From: Mycteria americana
Taxonomy: Eukaryota > Chordata > Aves > Ciconiiformes > Ciconiidae
Reading direction: 5' to 3'
NCBI RefSeq assembly: GCF_035582795.1
Contig: NC_134365.1
Location: 131,231,577-131,295,576 of the forward strand
DNA: 64,000 nucleotides
The position numbers and the translations under genes are program-made. The notes under the pieces are model-generated. The model had not been told where the DNA came from and did no database searches. It saw only the letters and a program-made list of their open reading frames with translations. Position 1 is the stretch's first letter, and the number at the start of each line of letters is the position of its first letter. Below are positions 51,987 to 64,000 of this stretch, in pieces.

Positions 51987-53117
51987 GATTTTTTCCCCCA
52001 CTGAGCTGCTATATTAATGCATCCTTTTTGTAAATCCAGTAGAAGGATACAAAATGTTCTAATGTTCTTGGGCTTGTTGTTCTGAGCTTTTTCTATTTTG
52101 AAACCTTGTGCATTTTTAGATGGGAGGCAGAAGTGGGTCATTCCCTGGTGGTCTTATTATGGAAGTCTTTCCCTTATATAAGGACCTCTAATTCTGCTGC
52201 CGCTCTTCTTCCTTACCGGTGACAGATTTGGCCAGTGCTTGTTTATCAGTACGTATTTCTTTTAATATGTCACAGTGGCTTCTGCCTACAGGCTATTACC
52301 TTGAACTGTAAAATAACTTTTATTAGTATTTCAGTAAAAAAGAGGGTCCTGTCACTAAAGATGTAGTGATAGCACAAAACATCAGGAACTCTAACCCAAG
52401 AAACCAAACCTAATTAATCTGAGCCTGCAGCTCAGCCCAGTTTGTTGTTCAACAGCAGTTTTGATTAGTTGGGCTAGAGGCAAAGAAGACCTTCTTCTTA
52501 AGTGTTTAAAAAGAGAAGAAAAGAAAATGCCTGTATACCTTTGACACAAGCCAATGCATACATTGTAGATTACTTTTGTTTAGGCTGGGTGTCCTTGAAT
52601 CACAGAACAACTTTAATGACCATTAGCTGCTCTCTCAGTGATTAAGTAAATGAACTCAAGAAAATGAACTGCTGGGTACATTCCCAAACACTTGGTGCAG
52701 TTTATTGAAACTGATCAGTTTAAACAAGCAGTAAATTGAGATTCACTTCAACCTCTACCTATTTGGTGAATACAATTAGGGAAGACACTCCCTAGCTTAT
52801 GGAGAAGTGAAGCTGGCTTTCAGTACTGACAGAAAGTGAAAAACTTTAATGCATCAATGTTGGTAATTTACATTTGGTGTCAAGAATAAAAATCTAAAAG
52901 ACATGGGTGTCTTCTGGAGCTCCAGAGAGCAGCACGTACATCAGCTCAGCAATCACTACTGCTAATGTGCTGTATGAGGAATGCATTTTCAAGTCAGTGC
53001 CTAATGCAGTGAGAAATAAAAATTGCAGTTGTTAACGCACCTTGAACTGAAATGAAATTTGGGCCTTGATGGAGAGAAATAAAAGACAGGCATACTTAGA
53101 AACTAGGAAACGTACTA

Positions 53118-53285
<168 letters not shown>

Positions 53286-53515
53286 TTACAAAATGCAATA
53301 ACAACCACATTCCAAACCAGAGAAAGATTAGCAGCAGACCTCGCACTTACATTAAACATTAAAATAAAATAATGAATGGTGGCTTATTTATGTATTCATT
53401 TCGTTATAGAGCCCTTGAAGAAATGCCTAATTAATATTTTTTTTTTTCCTTTAATGGAATAGTTTTTCCTCTGGTACACCATCTGAATTGCTCATTTAAA
53501 AAATAACAATTGCTC

Positions 53516-53534
53516 TGTGTGTGTGTGTGTGTGT
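53516..53534 (+). repeat. (TG)n microsatellite
   Basis: About 9.5 uninterrupted TG units, 241 bp above the transmembrane exon, followed by an imperfect TATGAG/TATA-rich stretch. Confidence 0.95.
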
Positions 53535-55990
53535 ATGAGTATGTGCATATATATAAGAGACATTTGATAACTCTCTTCCTTCTCTCTCTCTGCAGATAGA
53601 TTGCAGTTTGCTTTACACAGATAAATGTTGACATTCCACTTACAATGAAAGCAGAGGTGAATGTTTCTTTTTGGGGGACTATAATGAAAACACAGCTCCT
53701 CCCTTATTCCACACACAAGTAAGATGAGTTTCAGTCTACTGGATAAGATTACACTAAGGATTTGATTTTTTTTTTCAAAATAAAAATAAAAATTTTTCTA
53801 AAACTCAAAAACTTGAGAGATGTGAAGACAAATTATGCAAGGAACCCCACAGCCTCACATCTCAGTTATGTGTTAATATCTTTGACACAGTTTCCCAACA
53901 ATCTGCAGTTCATCTTTATTCTCCCGTTTCCCCCCAGTGGGGTTGGCTTATGTGTAGTTACAGCAAACCATCCTGATTTGTCCCTTCTGACATTCCCATT
54001 CGGACTGTAACCCCCTGGTGTCTTTGCTGTACTCTGCCACTGGAGACTGACATGATGGATTGAGATCCTCACCATGTAGCTCCATTCCTGAGGACGGGGA
54101 CTCTGGTCAAATGTGGCCACAACTGCCTACCACCAGCAGTATGCTCAGTGGGGCTGCTTGTCAGTGCATAAGTAATATGCCATCATGGACTTTCATCCCC
54201 TCGGTCTTAACTGTTGCACACTCAAGGAAGCCCACATAGTTACGTGGCATCCATTTTGTTGTTACTTTTCATTTCCTTATTGACTGAAAACTGGCAATGT
54301 TAAAAAAGAAGGGTGGGAGGAGGAAGAGCGTTACTAACAATGTTGCAATTTGAAATTAATAATAAATGGCATATCTTAAGACCACCCATACTTTTCCAAT
54401 ATCACTCAGTTTTGAGAAGTGCCAAGAAATCAAATCCTGGAAATCCAAGATATACAGCTTACTTCATAAAAATCTGTGCTGGAGAAAGCTCAGTTCCATG
54501 TTATTTTCACAGTATCCTCTTCCAGTGGGCAGCTTCTGTCTGAGTGAAGCAAGGTAGCCCTGCAGTAACCTTTTTTTGTGTGTATGTGGTTATGTAGATA
54601 TGTTACTCCGGCACAATACAATTCAATTAGAGAAATAAAAGGTTAGAGGAGAAAGTGACAATTCCATTTATTTTGACTGTGCCTACTGAGAATCACACAC
54701 TTTTTTATTATTTTGAGGCAACTGTAAGAAGATTTCATTGCTCTCTGGAAGACACTAAAAGTGTAATAAAATAAAATAAAAAGGCATTTATATTCCATGT
54801 CATTTGCTCCAAAACTGTGCTGGAAACTCCTTTGTGTTAGATATTTTTAAGACTGGCATGGTTATTTCAGACTTTCAATAATTTTCTGGTCCAGAGAGGG
54901 GAATCTTATTAAAAACACCCAACAAAAAATTGTTTGCATAGACAAGTAATACAGTATTTTAGAATATAAATGGAAATGGAAATTACTCTGCACTGGCTTA
55001 CTATACCCTGTTTATCATTTTGTACTACAGGTGATGCAGCTGTTCAATGGTAACTAGAAGAAAGGCTTTAATATTTCAGGTTGCTAGGCACAAAATACTC
55101 TATTTATGTGCCTGCTGTTATGACTCATTAAAGGCAAGGAAAAATTTTACAACTGGAAAATAAAAGTTTTTCCTAAATTAATGATTTTGGGATTAAATGG
55201 AAAAAATAACTGCAGTAGTCATCTGTTCTCTGCCACTGCGCATGAAATCAGACTAATGCACTGCATCACTTTTGCCACCAAAGAGTCCCTCTTAATTATA
55301 TTTTTCTCCATGAAATAATTCAAGATTATGCCTATATTTTTACTTCAGTAAAGTCTATCTGAACACATATGAAGCTGTCCTAAATTGGGCAACCAAAGCA
55401 AACAACAAAATTCTCTAAGTCACCCTGAAATGTACTAGAAATTGCCTTTTTATGTGCTGCTGCTGAGCCCACCATGGTCACTTACGAGCACAAGGATAAG
55501 GTGGTTCTTTCTCAAACAGATACATCTGCAACGTAAGTTTCATGCTCTGTCCACCTAGCATGGCAAGCTTGTACTTTCCTCTGTGCTGGACAATGTCAGC
55601 ACGTGTTTGCTCTCTGTCTTGGGTGCTATTTGTCAGGGTCCGGAGGCAGAGAGGAGCAGCGATTAGCCTGGCAGACTGCCGCATCCGTACACCCAGCTCT
55701 GCAAACGCCTGAGCTAACCCCCAAAGTGCTGGAAGTGGGACAGCTGCAGCTGTGCAGCACCATGGAAGGTGGGACAGATTGGCCTGGGCACAGTGCCACA
55801 CCAAGCTGATTGCTTTCAGGCCTTGAGTTAGTGTTTCTGTAGGATAGGATGCTAAACCGTGCCCCGCAGGGGCACTGGCTGGCTTTGAGCTGCCGCAGGG
55901 ATTTGGTGAACAGCATTACCCTGTGTTGCGCTGAACTGAAGGTGTGAGGGGCGGAGGGCTTGGTCCTGCCCGTGCTGTCGGTTCCTCGGG

Positions 55991-56048
55991 TGACTGAAGC
56001 CATTTCACATTTCTGCGCCTCGGTTTTCCTAATGTGAATTGGGGAGGG
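55991..56048 (+). mobile_element. possible MIR-like fragment
   Basis: The run catttctgcgcctcggtttt followed by cctaatgtgaattggggagg resembles the same MIR core as at 51921, but is more diverged. The identification rests on the gcctcggttttcct and ttggggag blocks only. Confidence 0.33.
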
Positions 56049-57315
56049 CACATCTGGCTCCTTTGTAGGAGGGGTTACTCCTGAAAGGTGCTCTCTGAAC
56101 ACCAAGGGTGTTGGTGATGTGTATGTCAGCAATGACATAGTGGCTGTTAAAGCTAAGTTAAAGTGAAACAGCAAGGTTAGAGTGTAAGGCTACCTTCACA
56201 ATAACAATTTTTTCTTCTGCTTTATTCTGCCTTTTGCATTGTGATTTGAGCACATTGCTGCAGCAGGCATTACACTCACTTTGAAGTGTGATCTGTTTTT
56301 CCTGCTGAAATTCAAGTTTTCTGTAGTGGCTCCACGCTAAAAAGATTCAATTTCAGCACAATTCCACATCAGAAGGGAGAGACGAAAGTGCAAACCTTTT
56401 AAAATCTATTTAGCCTCTGTGTTATGTTGCTCAAATTACAGACCTGGCCCTCCTTAAGGAGCTGAGGCTGAATGTAGAAAATAGCAGAGGAAAATTACTC
56501 GGCTAACCCTTAGGGGAACAGGCATTCTGTTAAACACAACAAATGAGCGAGTGCCAGGGAGTTACGTCCAGAAGCACAACAATCATTTAGTTACAGGCAA
56601 TTAACAATAGTCCTCCAGTAGCACAGGAACAGTTCTACTCCAAGGGAAAACACATTGATTACTGCTGCAGTAGTAGATTGGTTTCTGAATAAATAGCTTC
56701 AATTTAAAACAAGATTTGTTACAAGCATTTTGACCAATGGCTACAATTTTTTTTCCTTATCGGTAGGCTTTGGCCAAGCAACCCAGTGAAAGAGACGGCT
56801 AATTAAAACAAAGTATGCATCCTCTCCAAATAGCTGGCACAATATGGCTGGTAATAAATGCACTCATTTTATACTGATTCTATCCTAATTATTAGGCATA
56901 TTTGTAGGATATATCTTTGATCTTCATCAGGCTTTAATATTTGATAAACTTCCTTTCGCTGTGTCATGCAGGTAGTTCACTTATCGTAGCTATCGTAACA
57001 AGAAAGTAAATAAAAGAGTGCCTTCAAAGATTCATATCGTTTGACTTATACAACATGCTTCAGGGACTTTACATTTAATGATCTGTGATAATTTAAAATT
57101 AGCCTTATTCTATTCATTAGTCCACATACAGCTGAGCTACGAAGAAAAATAATTATATTTCAAACATTCTTTTTTTGTGATTTATAACTCTTTGAAGACA
57201 TGTGATTTATAGCTGTGTATTCAATTTCTGAGCCTTTTTCAAAATCCAATTACAGTCTATCTAAGGTTTCAATTTTGCAATCACTTACGCAGATTGCTTA
57301 ACTTCATGGACCATA

Positions 57316-57397
57316 AGTAATCCCTCTGAAGTCAACAGGACTATTCACAGAGCTTCAGGTTAGCACATACATAAGTCTTTGCAACTTTGTGGCCTAA
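57316..57397 (+). repeat. ancient amniote repeat relic (gaagtcaa...ggact type)
   Basis: The segment with ctctgaagtcaacaggacta, then gcacatacataagtctttgc, then gtggccta matches a recurrent low-copy repeat I remember from reptile and bird introns. Its typical form is a tgaagtcaatgggact motif followed by a ttaagcatgtgcttaagt-type palindrome and caggatcggggcct. I am not sure of its formal family name. Confidence 0.45.
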
Positions 57398-60300
57398 ACT
57401 CATTTCCATTCTCTGCTTGTCTCGGACGATTTAACTCACAAAGCTACAAGGTTTGGTTAGAGACAGTTCTCAGTTTGTCTAGGTATACTTTCATAGACTT
57501 CAATTATTAAGTGAAACATAAAGGTAATAAATATAATTTGGAAGGGGAGCAGTTGAAGACAATACTACAGCTCTCATGATGACACCTGGGAGAAGATAAA
57601 GAAGGCAGATACTGACAACCAACGCAAGACTGATGTGTCATAACATGCAGCTTTGGTTATAAACAGGTGTGTTTCTTCTAAAGGAAGAAGGAGGCTGGCT
57701 AACACAGGAATACTCCTCTGAGTGTCATTTCAGACATCAGCAGTAAACAGTAGGCAGAGATTAGGTTAGGAAGAAAGAAACCCATACTCACAGTTTAAAA
57801 AAGGAGAAGTACGTGCTTTTCTTCTCTTTTTTCCTCCTGCTTAATGCAGTATTCATTATGGCATGGCCGTAAAAATTTATCTTTCCGAAGTATAGCATAT
57901 GGAACCACAGCTTTATACAGCATATGCATATCCAATATGCATATACATATATATATATAATCTATTGTCTAATTTTTAAGGTTTTTTATTTGTTTGTTTC
58001 AATGTGCCCAACAAAATCCGTTTGTATTTAAGGTACCTAGACAGCTTTATGGATACTGTTGTGAATGATTACTGATGGATATTGTAGGACAATAATACTT
58101 CTGATACCAGTAGAAACAGATTTGGGATGCTCATTAGCTTGATTATGAAATCATTTCTTAGCACAAAGTATATGCTTTCTGCCAGCATAGGCCGTGTATG
58201 CCTGTAGACGTCTGCAGAGTTGACTTAAGGCGGCTAAATTTAGTTACAATTTTTAACATGGTTTTCAATGCAGTAGTTTCATTTTATTTATTAGAACTAT
58301 TGAGATCTAGTTACCTCACTTTATTTTTTAGATCAATATATAATATGTATTCCCTATTCATCTATGAAAAAGAACTAGTTGGGTTCAGGATTATATGTAC
58401 ATTTGTATATACATGTACAAATACAAGATAGGGATCTTCTTAACCTATTCATTAGTATGGCAGGCAGCATATCTGAGCCTTGGTGCTGTTGGATTTCTCA
58501 GTGTTATTAGAACAGAGATAGTAAATTATTATAATAGAAATATATTCTTACCAATGACATTTTTATTTCTTCTGAGAAGTGCGGGATACCTGTTCTCAGC
58601 AGGAGAATAATTACACTGACTACCTCCAACACTATGTTAACTCAAAAGAGGATCAGGTTGAAAAAATATAGATGCTGCAATGTTACTGAAGTTTACTACA
58701 TTTAAATGCAGAACACTGCATTTTAAAGGCAGTTTATACTTCAGGTTGAAGGAAAAAAGTCATCATGGTGCGGAATTGCATTAATCTCTGGTTAGCTTCC
58801 CCAAATAAATGAATTGTGTATGTCTTAAAACCGTACTGATTAGGAGAGCTTCTATTTGCTTATTGCACTACAGAAATCAGACAGCCCACACAATTACTTC
58901 TTTTAGATCTTCTGAAAGAAATGAATGTAAGAAGCACTGGGAGGTGTTAAAATGTGGGGAAAAATGGAGTACCAAGTTCCAAGGATGTAAGATCATAAAA
59001 CATACTGTTTACATTTTTTCTGAGGACAGCATTAATGAATAATTTAGCTCTGCATGGATTATGGAACAATTTGTGACTTTTTATTTTAAAATATTTTCAT
59101 CCTTGCCAATCAAGGTTAGAATTGCAGTTAGACATTACATAAAGAGAAGAACTATGGTAAAAGTGGTACAAAAGCTGTTTTAAAAAGGAATCTGTTAAAT
59201 AAACCAACTTGTTTGACACTTTGTCAGAGGAAAGTTAGATTTAGGCACATGGTAAGTAATCTGACTAACCTTTTTACTGGAAATGTCTTAATCCAATTTT
59301 CTAAAGGATAAGAAAAAACTTACTGATAAAGAAAAAGGTTTTATGAAGAGTTTCTGTCAGGCAGTAGTCTTTAGTGTTCTATTAATTTACTGATTTTAGA
59401 TGAGATTGAGTGTAAAAAGAACAGTTACTTTTGATTAAGTTTGGGACAGAAAGGGAGGCGATATTTGACTTTTCACCCTATGTCATGAACTTCTTGGGCC
59501 ACTGAACCTTTGCACTGCCCAGCACAGTGACAACCTGAAGGCTTGTTCAATGGCCATAGGGGGATGAAAAATCAGTTCCCTTCAAATCAAATCCAATTTC
59601 AATGCCAATTCTAAAACCTGGTGAGGAACTCGGGAAAGTTTTCCTGCAGTGCAGAATAAAAACTGAATGTTTCATACACTCATACACTGGAAGATATACA
59701 TGTGTAAGGTCTTAACTGACCAAGTGGGCTAGAGTTTTACAGTAGTTTTGCTTCCACTGAGACTCAGAGATTTGCTGGAATGTTCAAGTAATTAGCACCA
59801 ATTAACAGAATTGAAATATAAAATACTCATTAGTCTCATATCTCACATGATGAGCTCCCCATTCAGAAATTTCAGAAGCATCGTGAAGCTTTATGGCAAA
59901 GGGAGCTATAACACCTGCGGCTTATTTGCAGAGGTTAGAAAAGAACTAGTTTCTTTTCTCTTTTAAGTCTTAATTGTCACTCATCACTACCACTATGTGA
60001 AATTGTGTCCTAGTGACTGAAAATGCTCATGAGATCAAAAACTTAACTTACTGAAGTCCTTAAGTAATAAAACAAATTTACACTTATGTGTGTATTCACA
60101 TATGTGAATGACACTAATTTAAGGTGCTCGTCAGCAATTCTATTATCATTAATAACCGTATGAAGTTCAGAATTACTTGTTATTCAGAATTTCCTATTAA
60201 ATTGTACAGGAAATATTACTATGGTGTTTATGCATTAATAAATGATGAGTTTAAAGAATGCCTACTTATTCATAGGTTTCCTCAGGATGCATTTCCTATA

Positions 60301-63300
60301 GGAAGTATTAACTTGTTTCTTTTTCAAACATATATTCTCATGGGCAATTTCAAACAGAATAAACCTCTTCCTCTAAACAATTTATTTCAGTGAAAGTCCT
60401 TTTTTGTCCCAACAGAAAAAAAGATGTTTTAACCATCCCTCATTAGCTTGTAGTCAACAAGACCCATATATGCCCATTGAGAACACCTACGACTGAGGAA
60501 AACAAACCCAAAACATAAGAGAGGCCCAGGACAGGAAATTAGACAGCACTGCGAAAATGGGAAGAAAGGGCAGGAGGTACTTTGAAAAAAATGCATAAAA
60601 TATGTTACCTGCTCTTAGTTCTGGTGTCTGTCCCATGAAAAATACAGGTATATTATTAAGCTTTTAAAATAATATCAATAACATAAAAAAAAAAGCCAAG
60701 ATAGAATTTGAGATTATTTTTGCTTTAGAGTTTTAGTTGCAGACATGCAGACAAGAATTTCCAGAAAACTAATCACATAATTAGATAATAACCTGTATTT
60801 CCAACATAGTCTATGATTAAATGAGACTATGAAGGCTTTGATCCAGCATGAAAGTCATACTTTTCAATACATAACATTGTAGAAGAGCATTCTTTCTCCT
60901 TATGCGTTACATTTTTATATACTACATTGATAGACTATGGGCTTGTCTTCTTGAATTAAAAACCTGTGAAAAAAATAGAATTATAGCGTGTGATCCACCC
61001 CTTATAGCATCTGCAATATGTGGTCTGTCATTAATAAATTTGTGCTTAGCTGCTGTCAGTACCACTCTCAAAATTAATTTCTGGAAGGTTCCTCTACCTG
61101 GCTGAAGGTTAACCTGTAACTGCTACAGGTGATCGACAACAGTTATCACCAATAAGTAACAAAATCAGCCTTCGATTATAACAAGTAGATTTTTTTTATT
61201 CTCACACAAAAAAGAAAATAACTTGATTGTTGTAAAGGTAATAGAAAGAGATTTGGCCAGCAGCTGGAGGAAGGGAATGAAGGTTAAATCTCCTGGGTTC
61301 TGATCCCTCTCTTTTCCTGATTATTTTTGGACAAATTTTGTAGGAATGGACCAGAAAAGGAAACAGCATTGGCATTGTCATGCTTAAAAAGCTCTACTGC
61401 CTTTAGCTCTGAGTTAAATGCTCCCTGTGCACAGCGTCTGAGGAGAGTTAGGAGTCTAAAAATGGTTAGCCGGCTGCACAAAAACATAGATCATCGGTTT
61501 TCTCCACTGGCAGTCAGAAAGTAAAAGAAGCTCAGTAGAAAATCAGGGCTCAGCTCCCCAGGATGCAGAGCGCTGACATCTGGACTAGAGAGAGGTGCAG
61601 TGGCCCCAGCTTTCTCCCGGTGCTGGGTACCCAACCCGAGATCGCTTTTCCTGCACAAGTGGTGCTGGAGTCCAGGGGACCTGTGTTCTGCTCCCCTCCC
61701 GAAATTCCTCTTGGGAAAGGGGGGGCTCTGGGTTTCTGTTCCAGTGCCACATCAGGGAAAGAGCAGAACACCCCTCTCCCTAGCTGACTGTCCCAGGCGC
61801 TGGTTTGTGGTGGGGACCACCACTGGATGGAGACCCTGCTTGTGTTTTCTGTGAGGTGAGTGTGTGTCCCTGCTGGGCTGATGGGCGGGAAGAGCGAGGA
61901 AAGTGCATCCAGGTTCTTGCTGGTGATTTAGACTCTGAACCTCTTACCCTTTCAGGGCCTGTGTAATTGCAGGCATATCCAAAAGCTCCCCCTGGAAGTT
62001 TAGGTTTACAGAGAATATATTGACCAGGGCAAAGCAGCAGTTGCAAGGGTGTTTGAAAGGCTTAAATTTTGTACCTGAATCCCCACTGCAGCATTTAGCC
62101 CTAAATACCTCTTTTCCCTGGAACACTCTTCGTTCAGTAACAGAGCTTTCTGCTTTCCTGTCCCTTCTGATCCTGGTGATAATGTACCACATATGAAGTT
62201 TAAGAAGGATTATAATTTCTTTTTCAGGTATCCAGTGAACATTCCAGATTCAGCATTTTTGTTGGCTTATACTGGTGGAAAAAAAGATCGCTAACTAGAA
62301 AACCAGCCCAAACTAATACCTCTGCAAGTGCCACAGTGTTCAGGAAGCAAATTTACCTAATTGTTAGGTCCCAATTGTTCTAAGTGAGCCAATAATCAGA
62401 AATTAATAAACAACTAACTCATTCCTAGCAGAGACTAAATGTGGATCTAAACAAGGAAACCTAAAACGAAATGTTGTCATGGTGATATACAGGAGACTAA
62501 GCAAGCAGTGCAAAGCTTCTCTTCCTAGGAGACCTGAGAGACTAGCTCAAATTTTTATCTGTCATGGGTAATTTATCATTTCACTGAAACAGTTGTCAAC
62601 ATGCAAAATATGTAGAAGGCTTGTAACAGGTACCTTTTGTTTTTCGAGGGCACAATAGATTTTGTTTCCAAATCACAATTTCACACTCAGCCTTACTTAA
62701 AGAGGAAACAAGAATATTTGGGAGAGTTTTTGCTATCTTTAGCTTTTTACTATTTATAAGGTCAATTAAATATTGAGATTACTTCCTCTTAAGCATGTCA
62801 TCATGAGGCCACATACTGTGGTGTGTTTGACATACTGATTTCTCCAAGAAAGGAAGCAAGGAAAGTAGACCCTTGCAAAATTTATGCATGCACACTGTTA
62901 GATTAAAAAGCTGATAGTCACAGAACAGAAAAGACTTATGTGTTGTCAGTCTTGGAGCTACTGGAAGGGAAAACAAGGACTCCCCATCAGCACATGACTT
63001 AATACACATCAGTTAATTAAGTATTGGTTTTAAAGTAATTTAAGCCTTAAAAATTCTTTATTTTTGGTGTTCCATGCACTAATTCCATTATTAAAGACAA
63101 GCCATTGGATTTCAGTGTTTGTTGGGTTAAGCTCTTGCTCTGGGTTCAAAGATCTCTGAATTAGGAGTATATGACTACTAGCTGGTAAATTGTTGAGGTT
63201 CAATTACTTAATAAATTAATTTCCCATCTCAGTAAATTCAAGAAAATATGGCAAATGCCAGGCTAAGCAGAACATCTGGTTATTTACATCTGCATCTCTT

Positions 63301-64000
63301 AAGAAGCAATGAGAAGAGTTCAGAAAAACGGCTACAAACTAGTTCTATTCAATTAATTGCAGGTACACAAAAATACGTTTAAATAAATGACTCACACTAT
63401 CTTGATTTATGGCTTCCTTTTAAGCTTAGACTGACTTTGCATGCTGCAAGACTAAAACTAGGGAAGGCATCACTGCTTTGACATAAATTGAGGTGCCACA
63501 AGTAGTTCAGCACCACAGTAAGAACCTGGCTTTCTCACCTTTACATCAGTAGAAAAAAAGCACAGTAATGATAGTGAAGTACAGACACTGCTCCTGATTA
63601 TTCTTTGCTCTCTTAAACCAGTGAGATGCTGCATGAGGGCGGGGAGCTTCAAGCCCAGGCATGTGGAGCACCCTCTGGGAGGTAAAGTGAACAAAGAGGA
63701 TCTGGGAACTTCGCTTTGCAAGAGATTCTCCACCTCTCCATAATTATCTCTGTGGGAGATGGCTGTGGCCATTAGGCAGGCTGGAATCACGGGATGTGAG
63801 TGGTGAGTAGGAACAGGAAGGTCCTTAGAAGTTTCTGTCATGATACTTCACTTCAGAAATGTTGGTGTTAAGCAAATGTGTTAGAAGGAAAATGTCTACA
63901 GTCAGGCTATGCAGGAACTCCCCTGGCATGGGGTTTAGGTGGCATTTCTGACAGAAGTGGAATGTATTTTTGTTGGCTTTTCTAATATTTGATTTTATTT

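Noticed and set aside
61550..61900. GC-richer block with overlapping open frames on both strands, possible upstream exon
   Set aside because: No Ig-like cysteine/tryptophan pattern, no splice sites in a fitting phase, and no family resemblance; left as unassigned intron.

Overview
The window is vertebrate nuclear DNA and almost certainly from a bird. It is AT-rich and mostly non-coding. It carries multi-exon coding sequence with GT/AG introns, and a CR1 LINE with the avian 3' octamer tail (ATTCTRTG)n. It also carries an LTR of a kind I recall as common in bird genomes, plus relics of much older amniote repeats. There are no operons, bacterial genes, tRNA/rRNA genes or CRISPR arrays.

The one firmly identified gene is IL1RAPL1 (interleukin-1 receptor accessory protein-like 1, a synaptic adhesion receptor), on the minus strand. 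Only its last three coding exons are here. The transmembrane exon is 53132-53275, the first TIR exon is 36319-36489, and the terminal exon with the rest of the TIR domain, the long C-terminal tail and the stop codon is 34296-35014. Reading phases match across both introns (codons split after base 1). The probable 3' UTR runs from 34295 down to a polyadenylation signal near 33313. The signal peptide and the three Ig domains lie upstream, beyond position 64000.

Layout: 1-33 kb is the gene-poor region downstream of IL1RAPL1. It holds a solo-LTR-like element (13623-14691), a heavily decayed ancient CR1-type LINE (about 17270-18480), a GGATG pentamer array (28426-28490), several old palindrome-like repeat relics, and two weak exon-like blocks on the minus strand (6228-6465 and 9654-9822). 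33.3-36.5 kb holds the 3' end of IL1RAPL1, with a short CR1 tail (35171-35276) in the last intron. 36.5-53.1 kb is a 16.6-kb intron containing a 3.3-kb CR1 (38320-41578) antisense to the gene. That CR1 has a complete ORF2 broken only by three in-frame stops. 53.3-64 kb is the start of a larger upstream intron, with MIR-like fragments and GC-richer patches but no recognisable Ig exon.

The clearest unusual signals are the frameshift-free CR1, the ancient CR1 relic whose RT motifs remain readable, the internally repetitive LTR, the scattered palindromic repeat relics, and the two phase-compatible orphan exon candidates downstream of IL1RAPL1. I found no convincing wholly new system.
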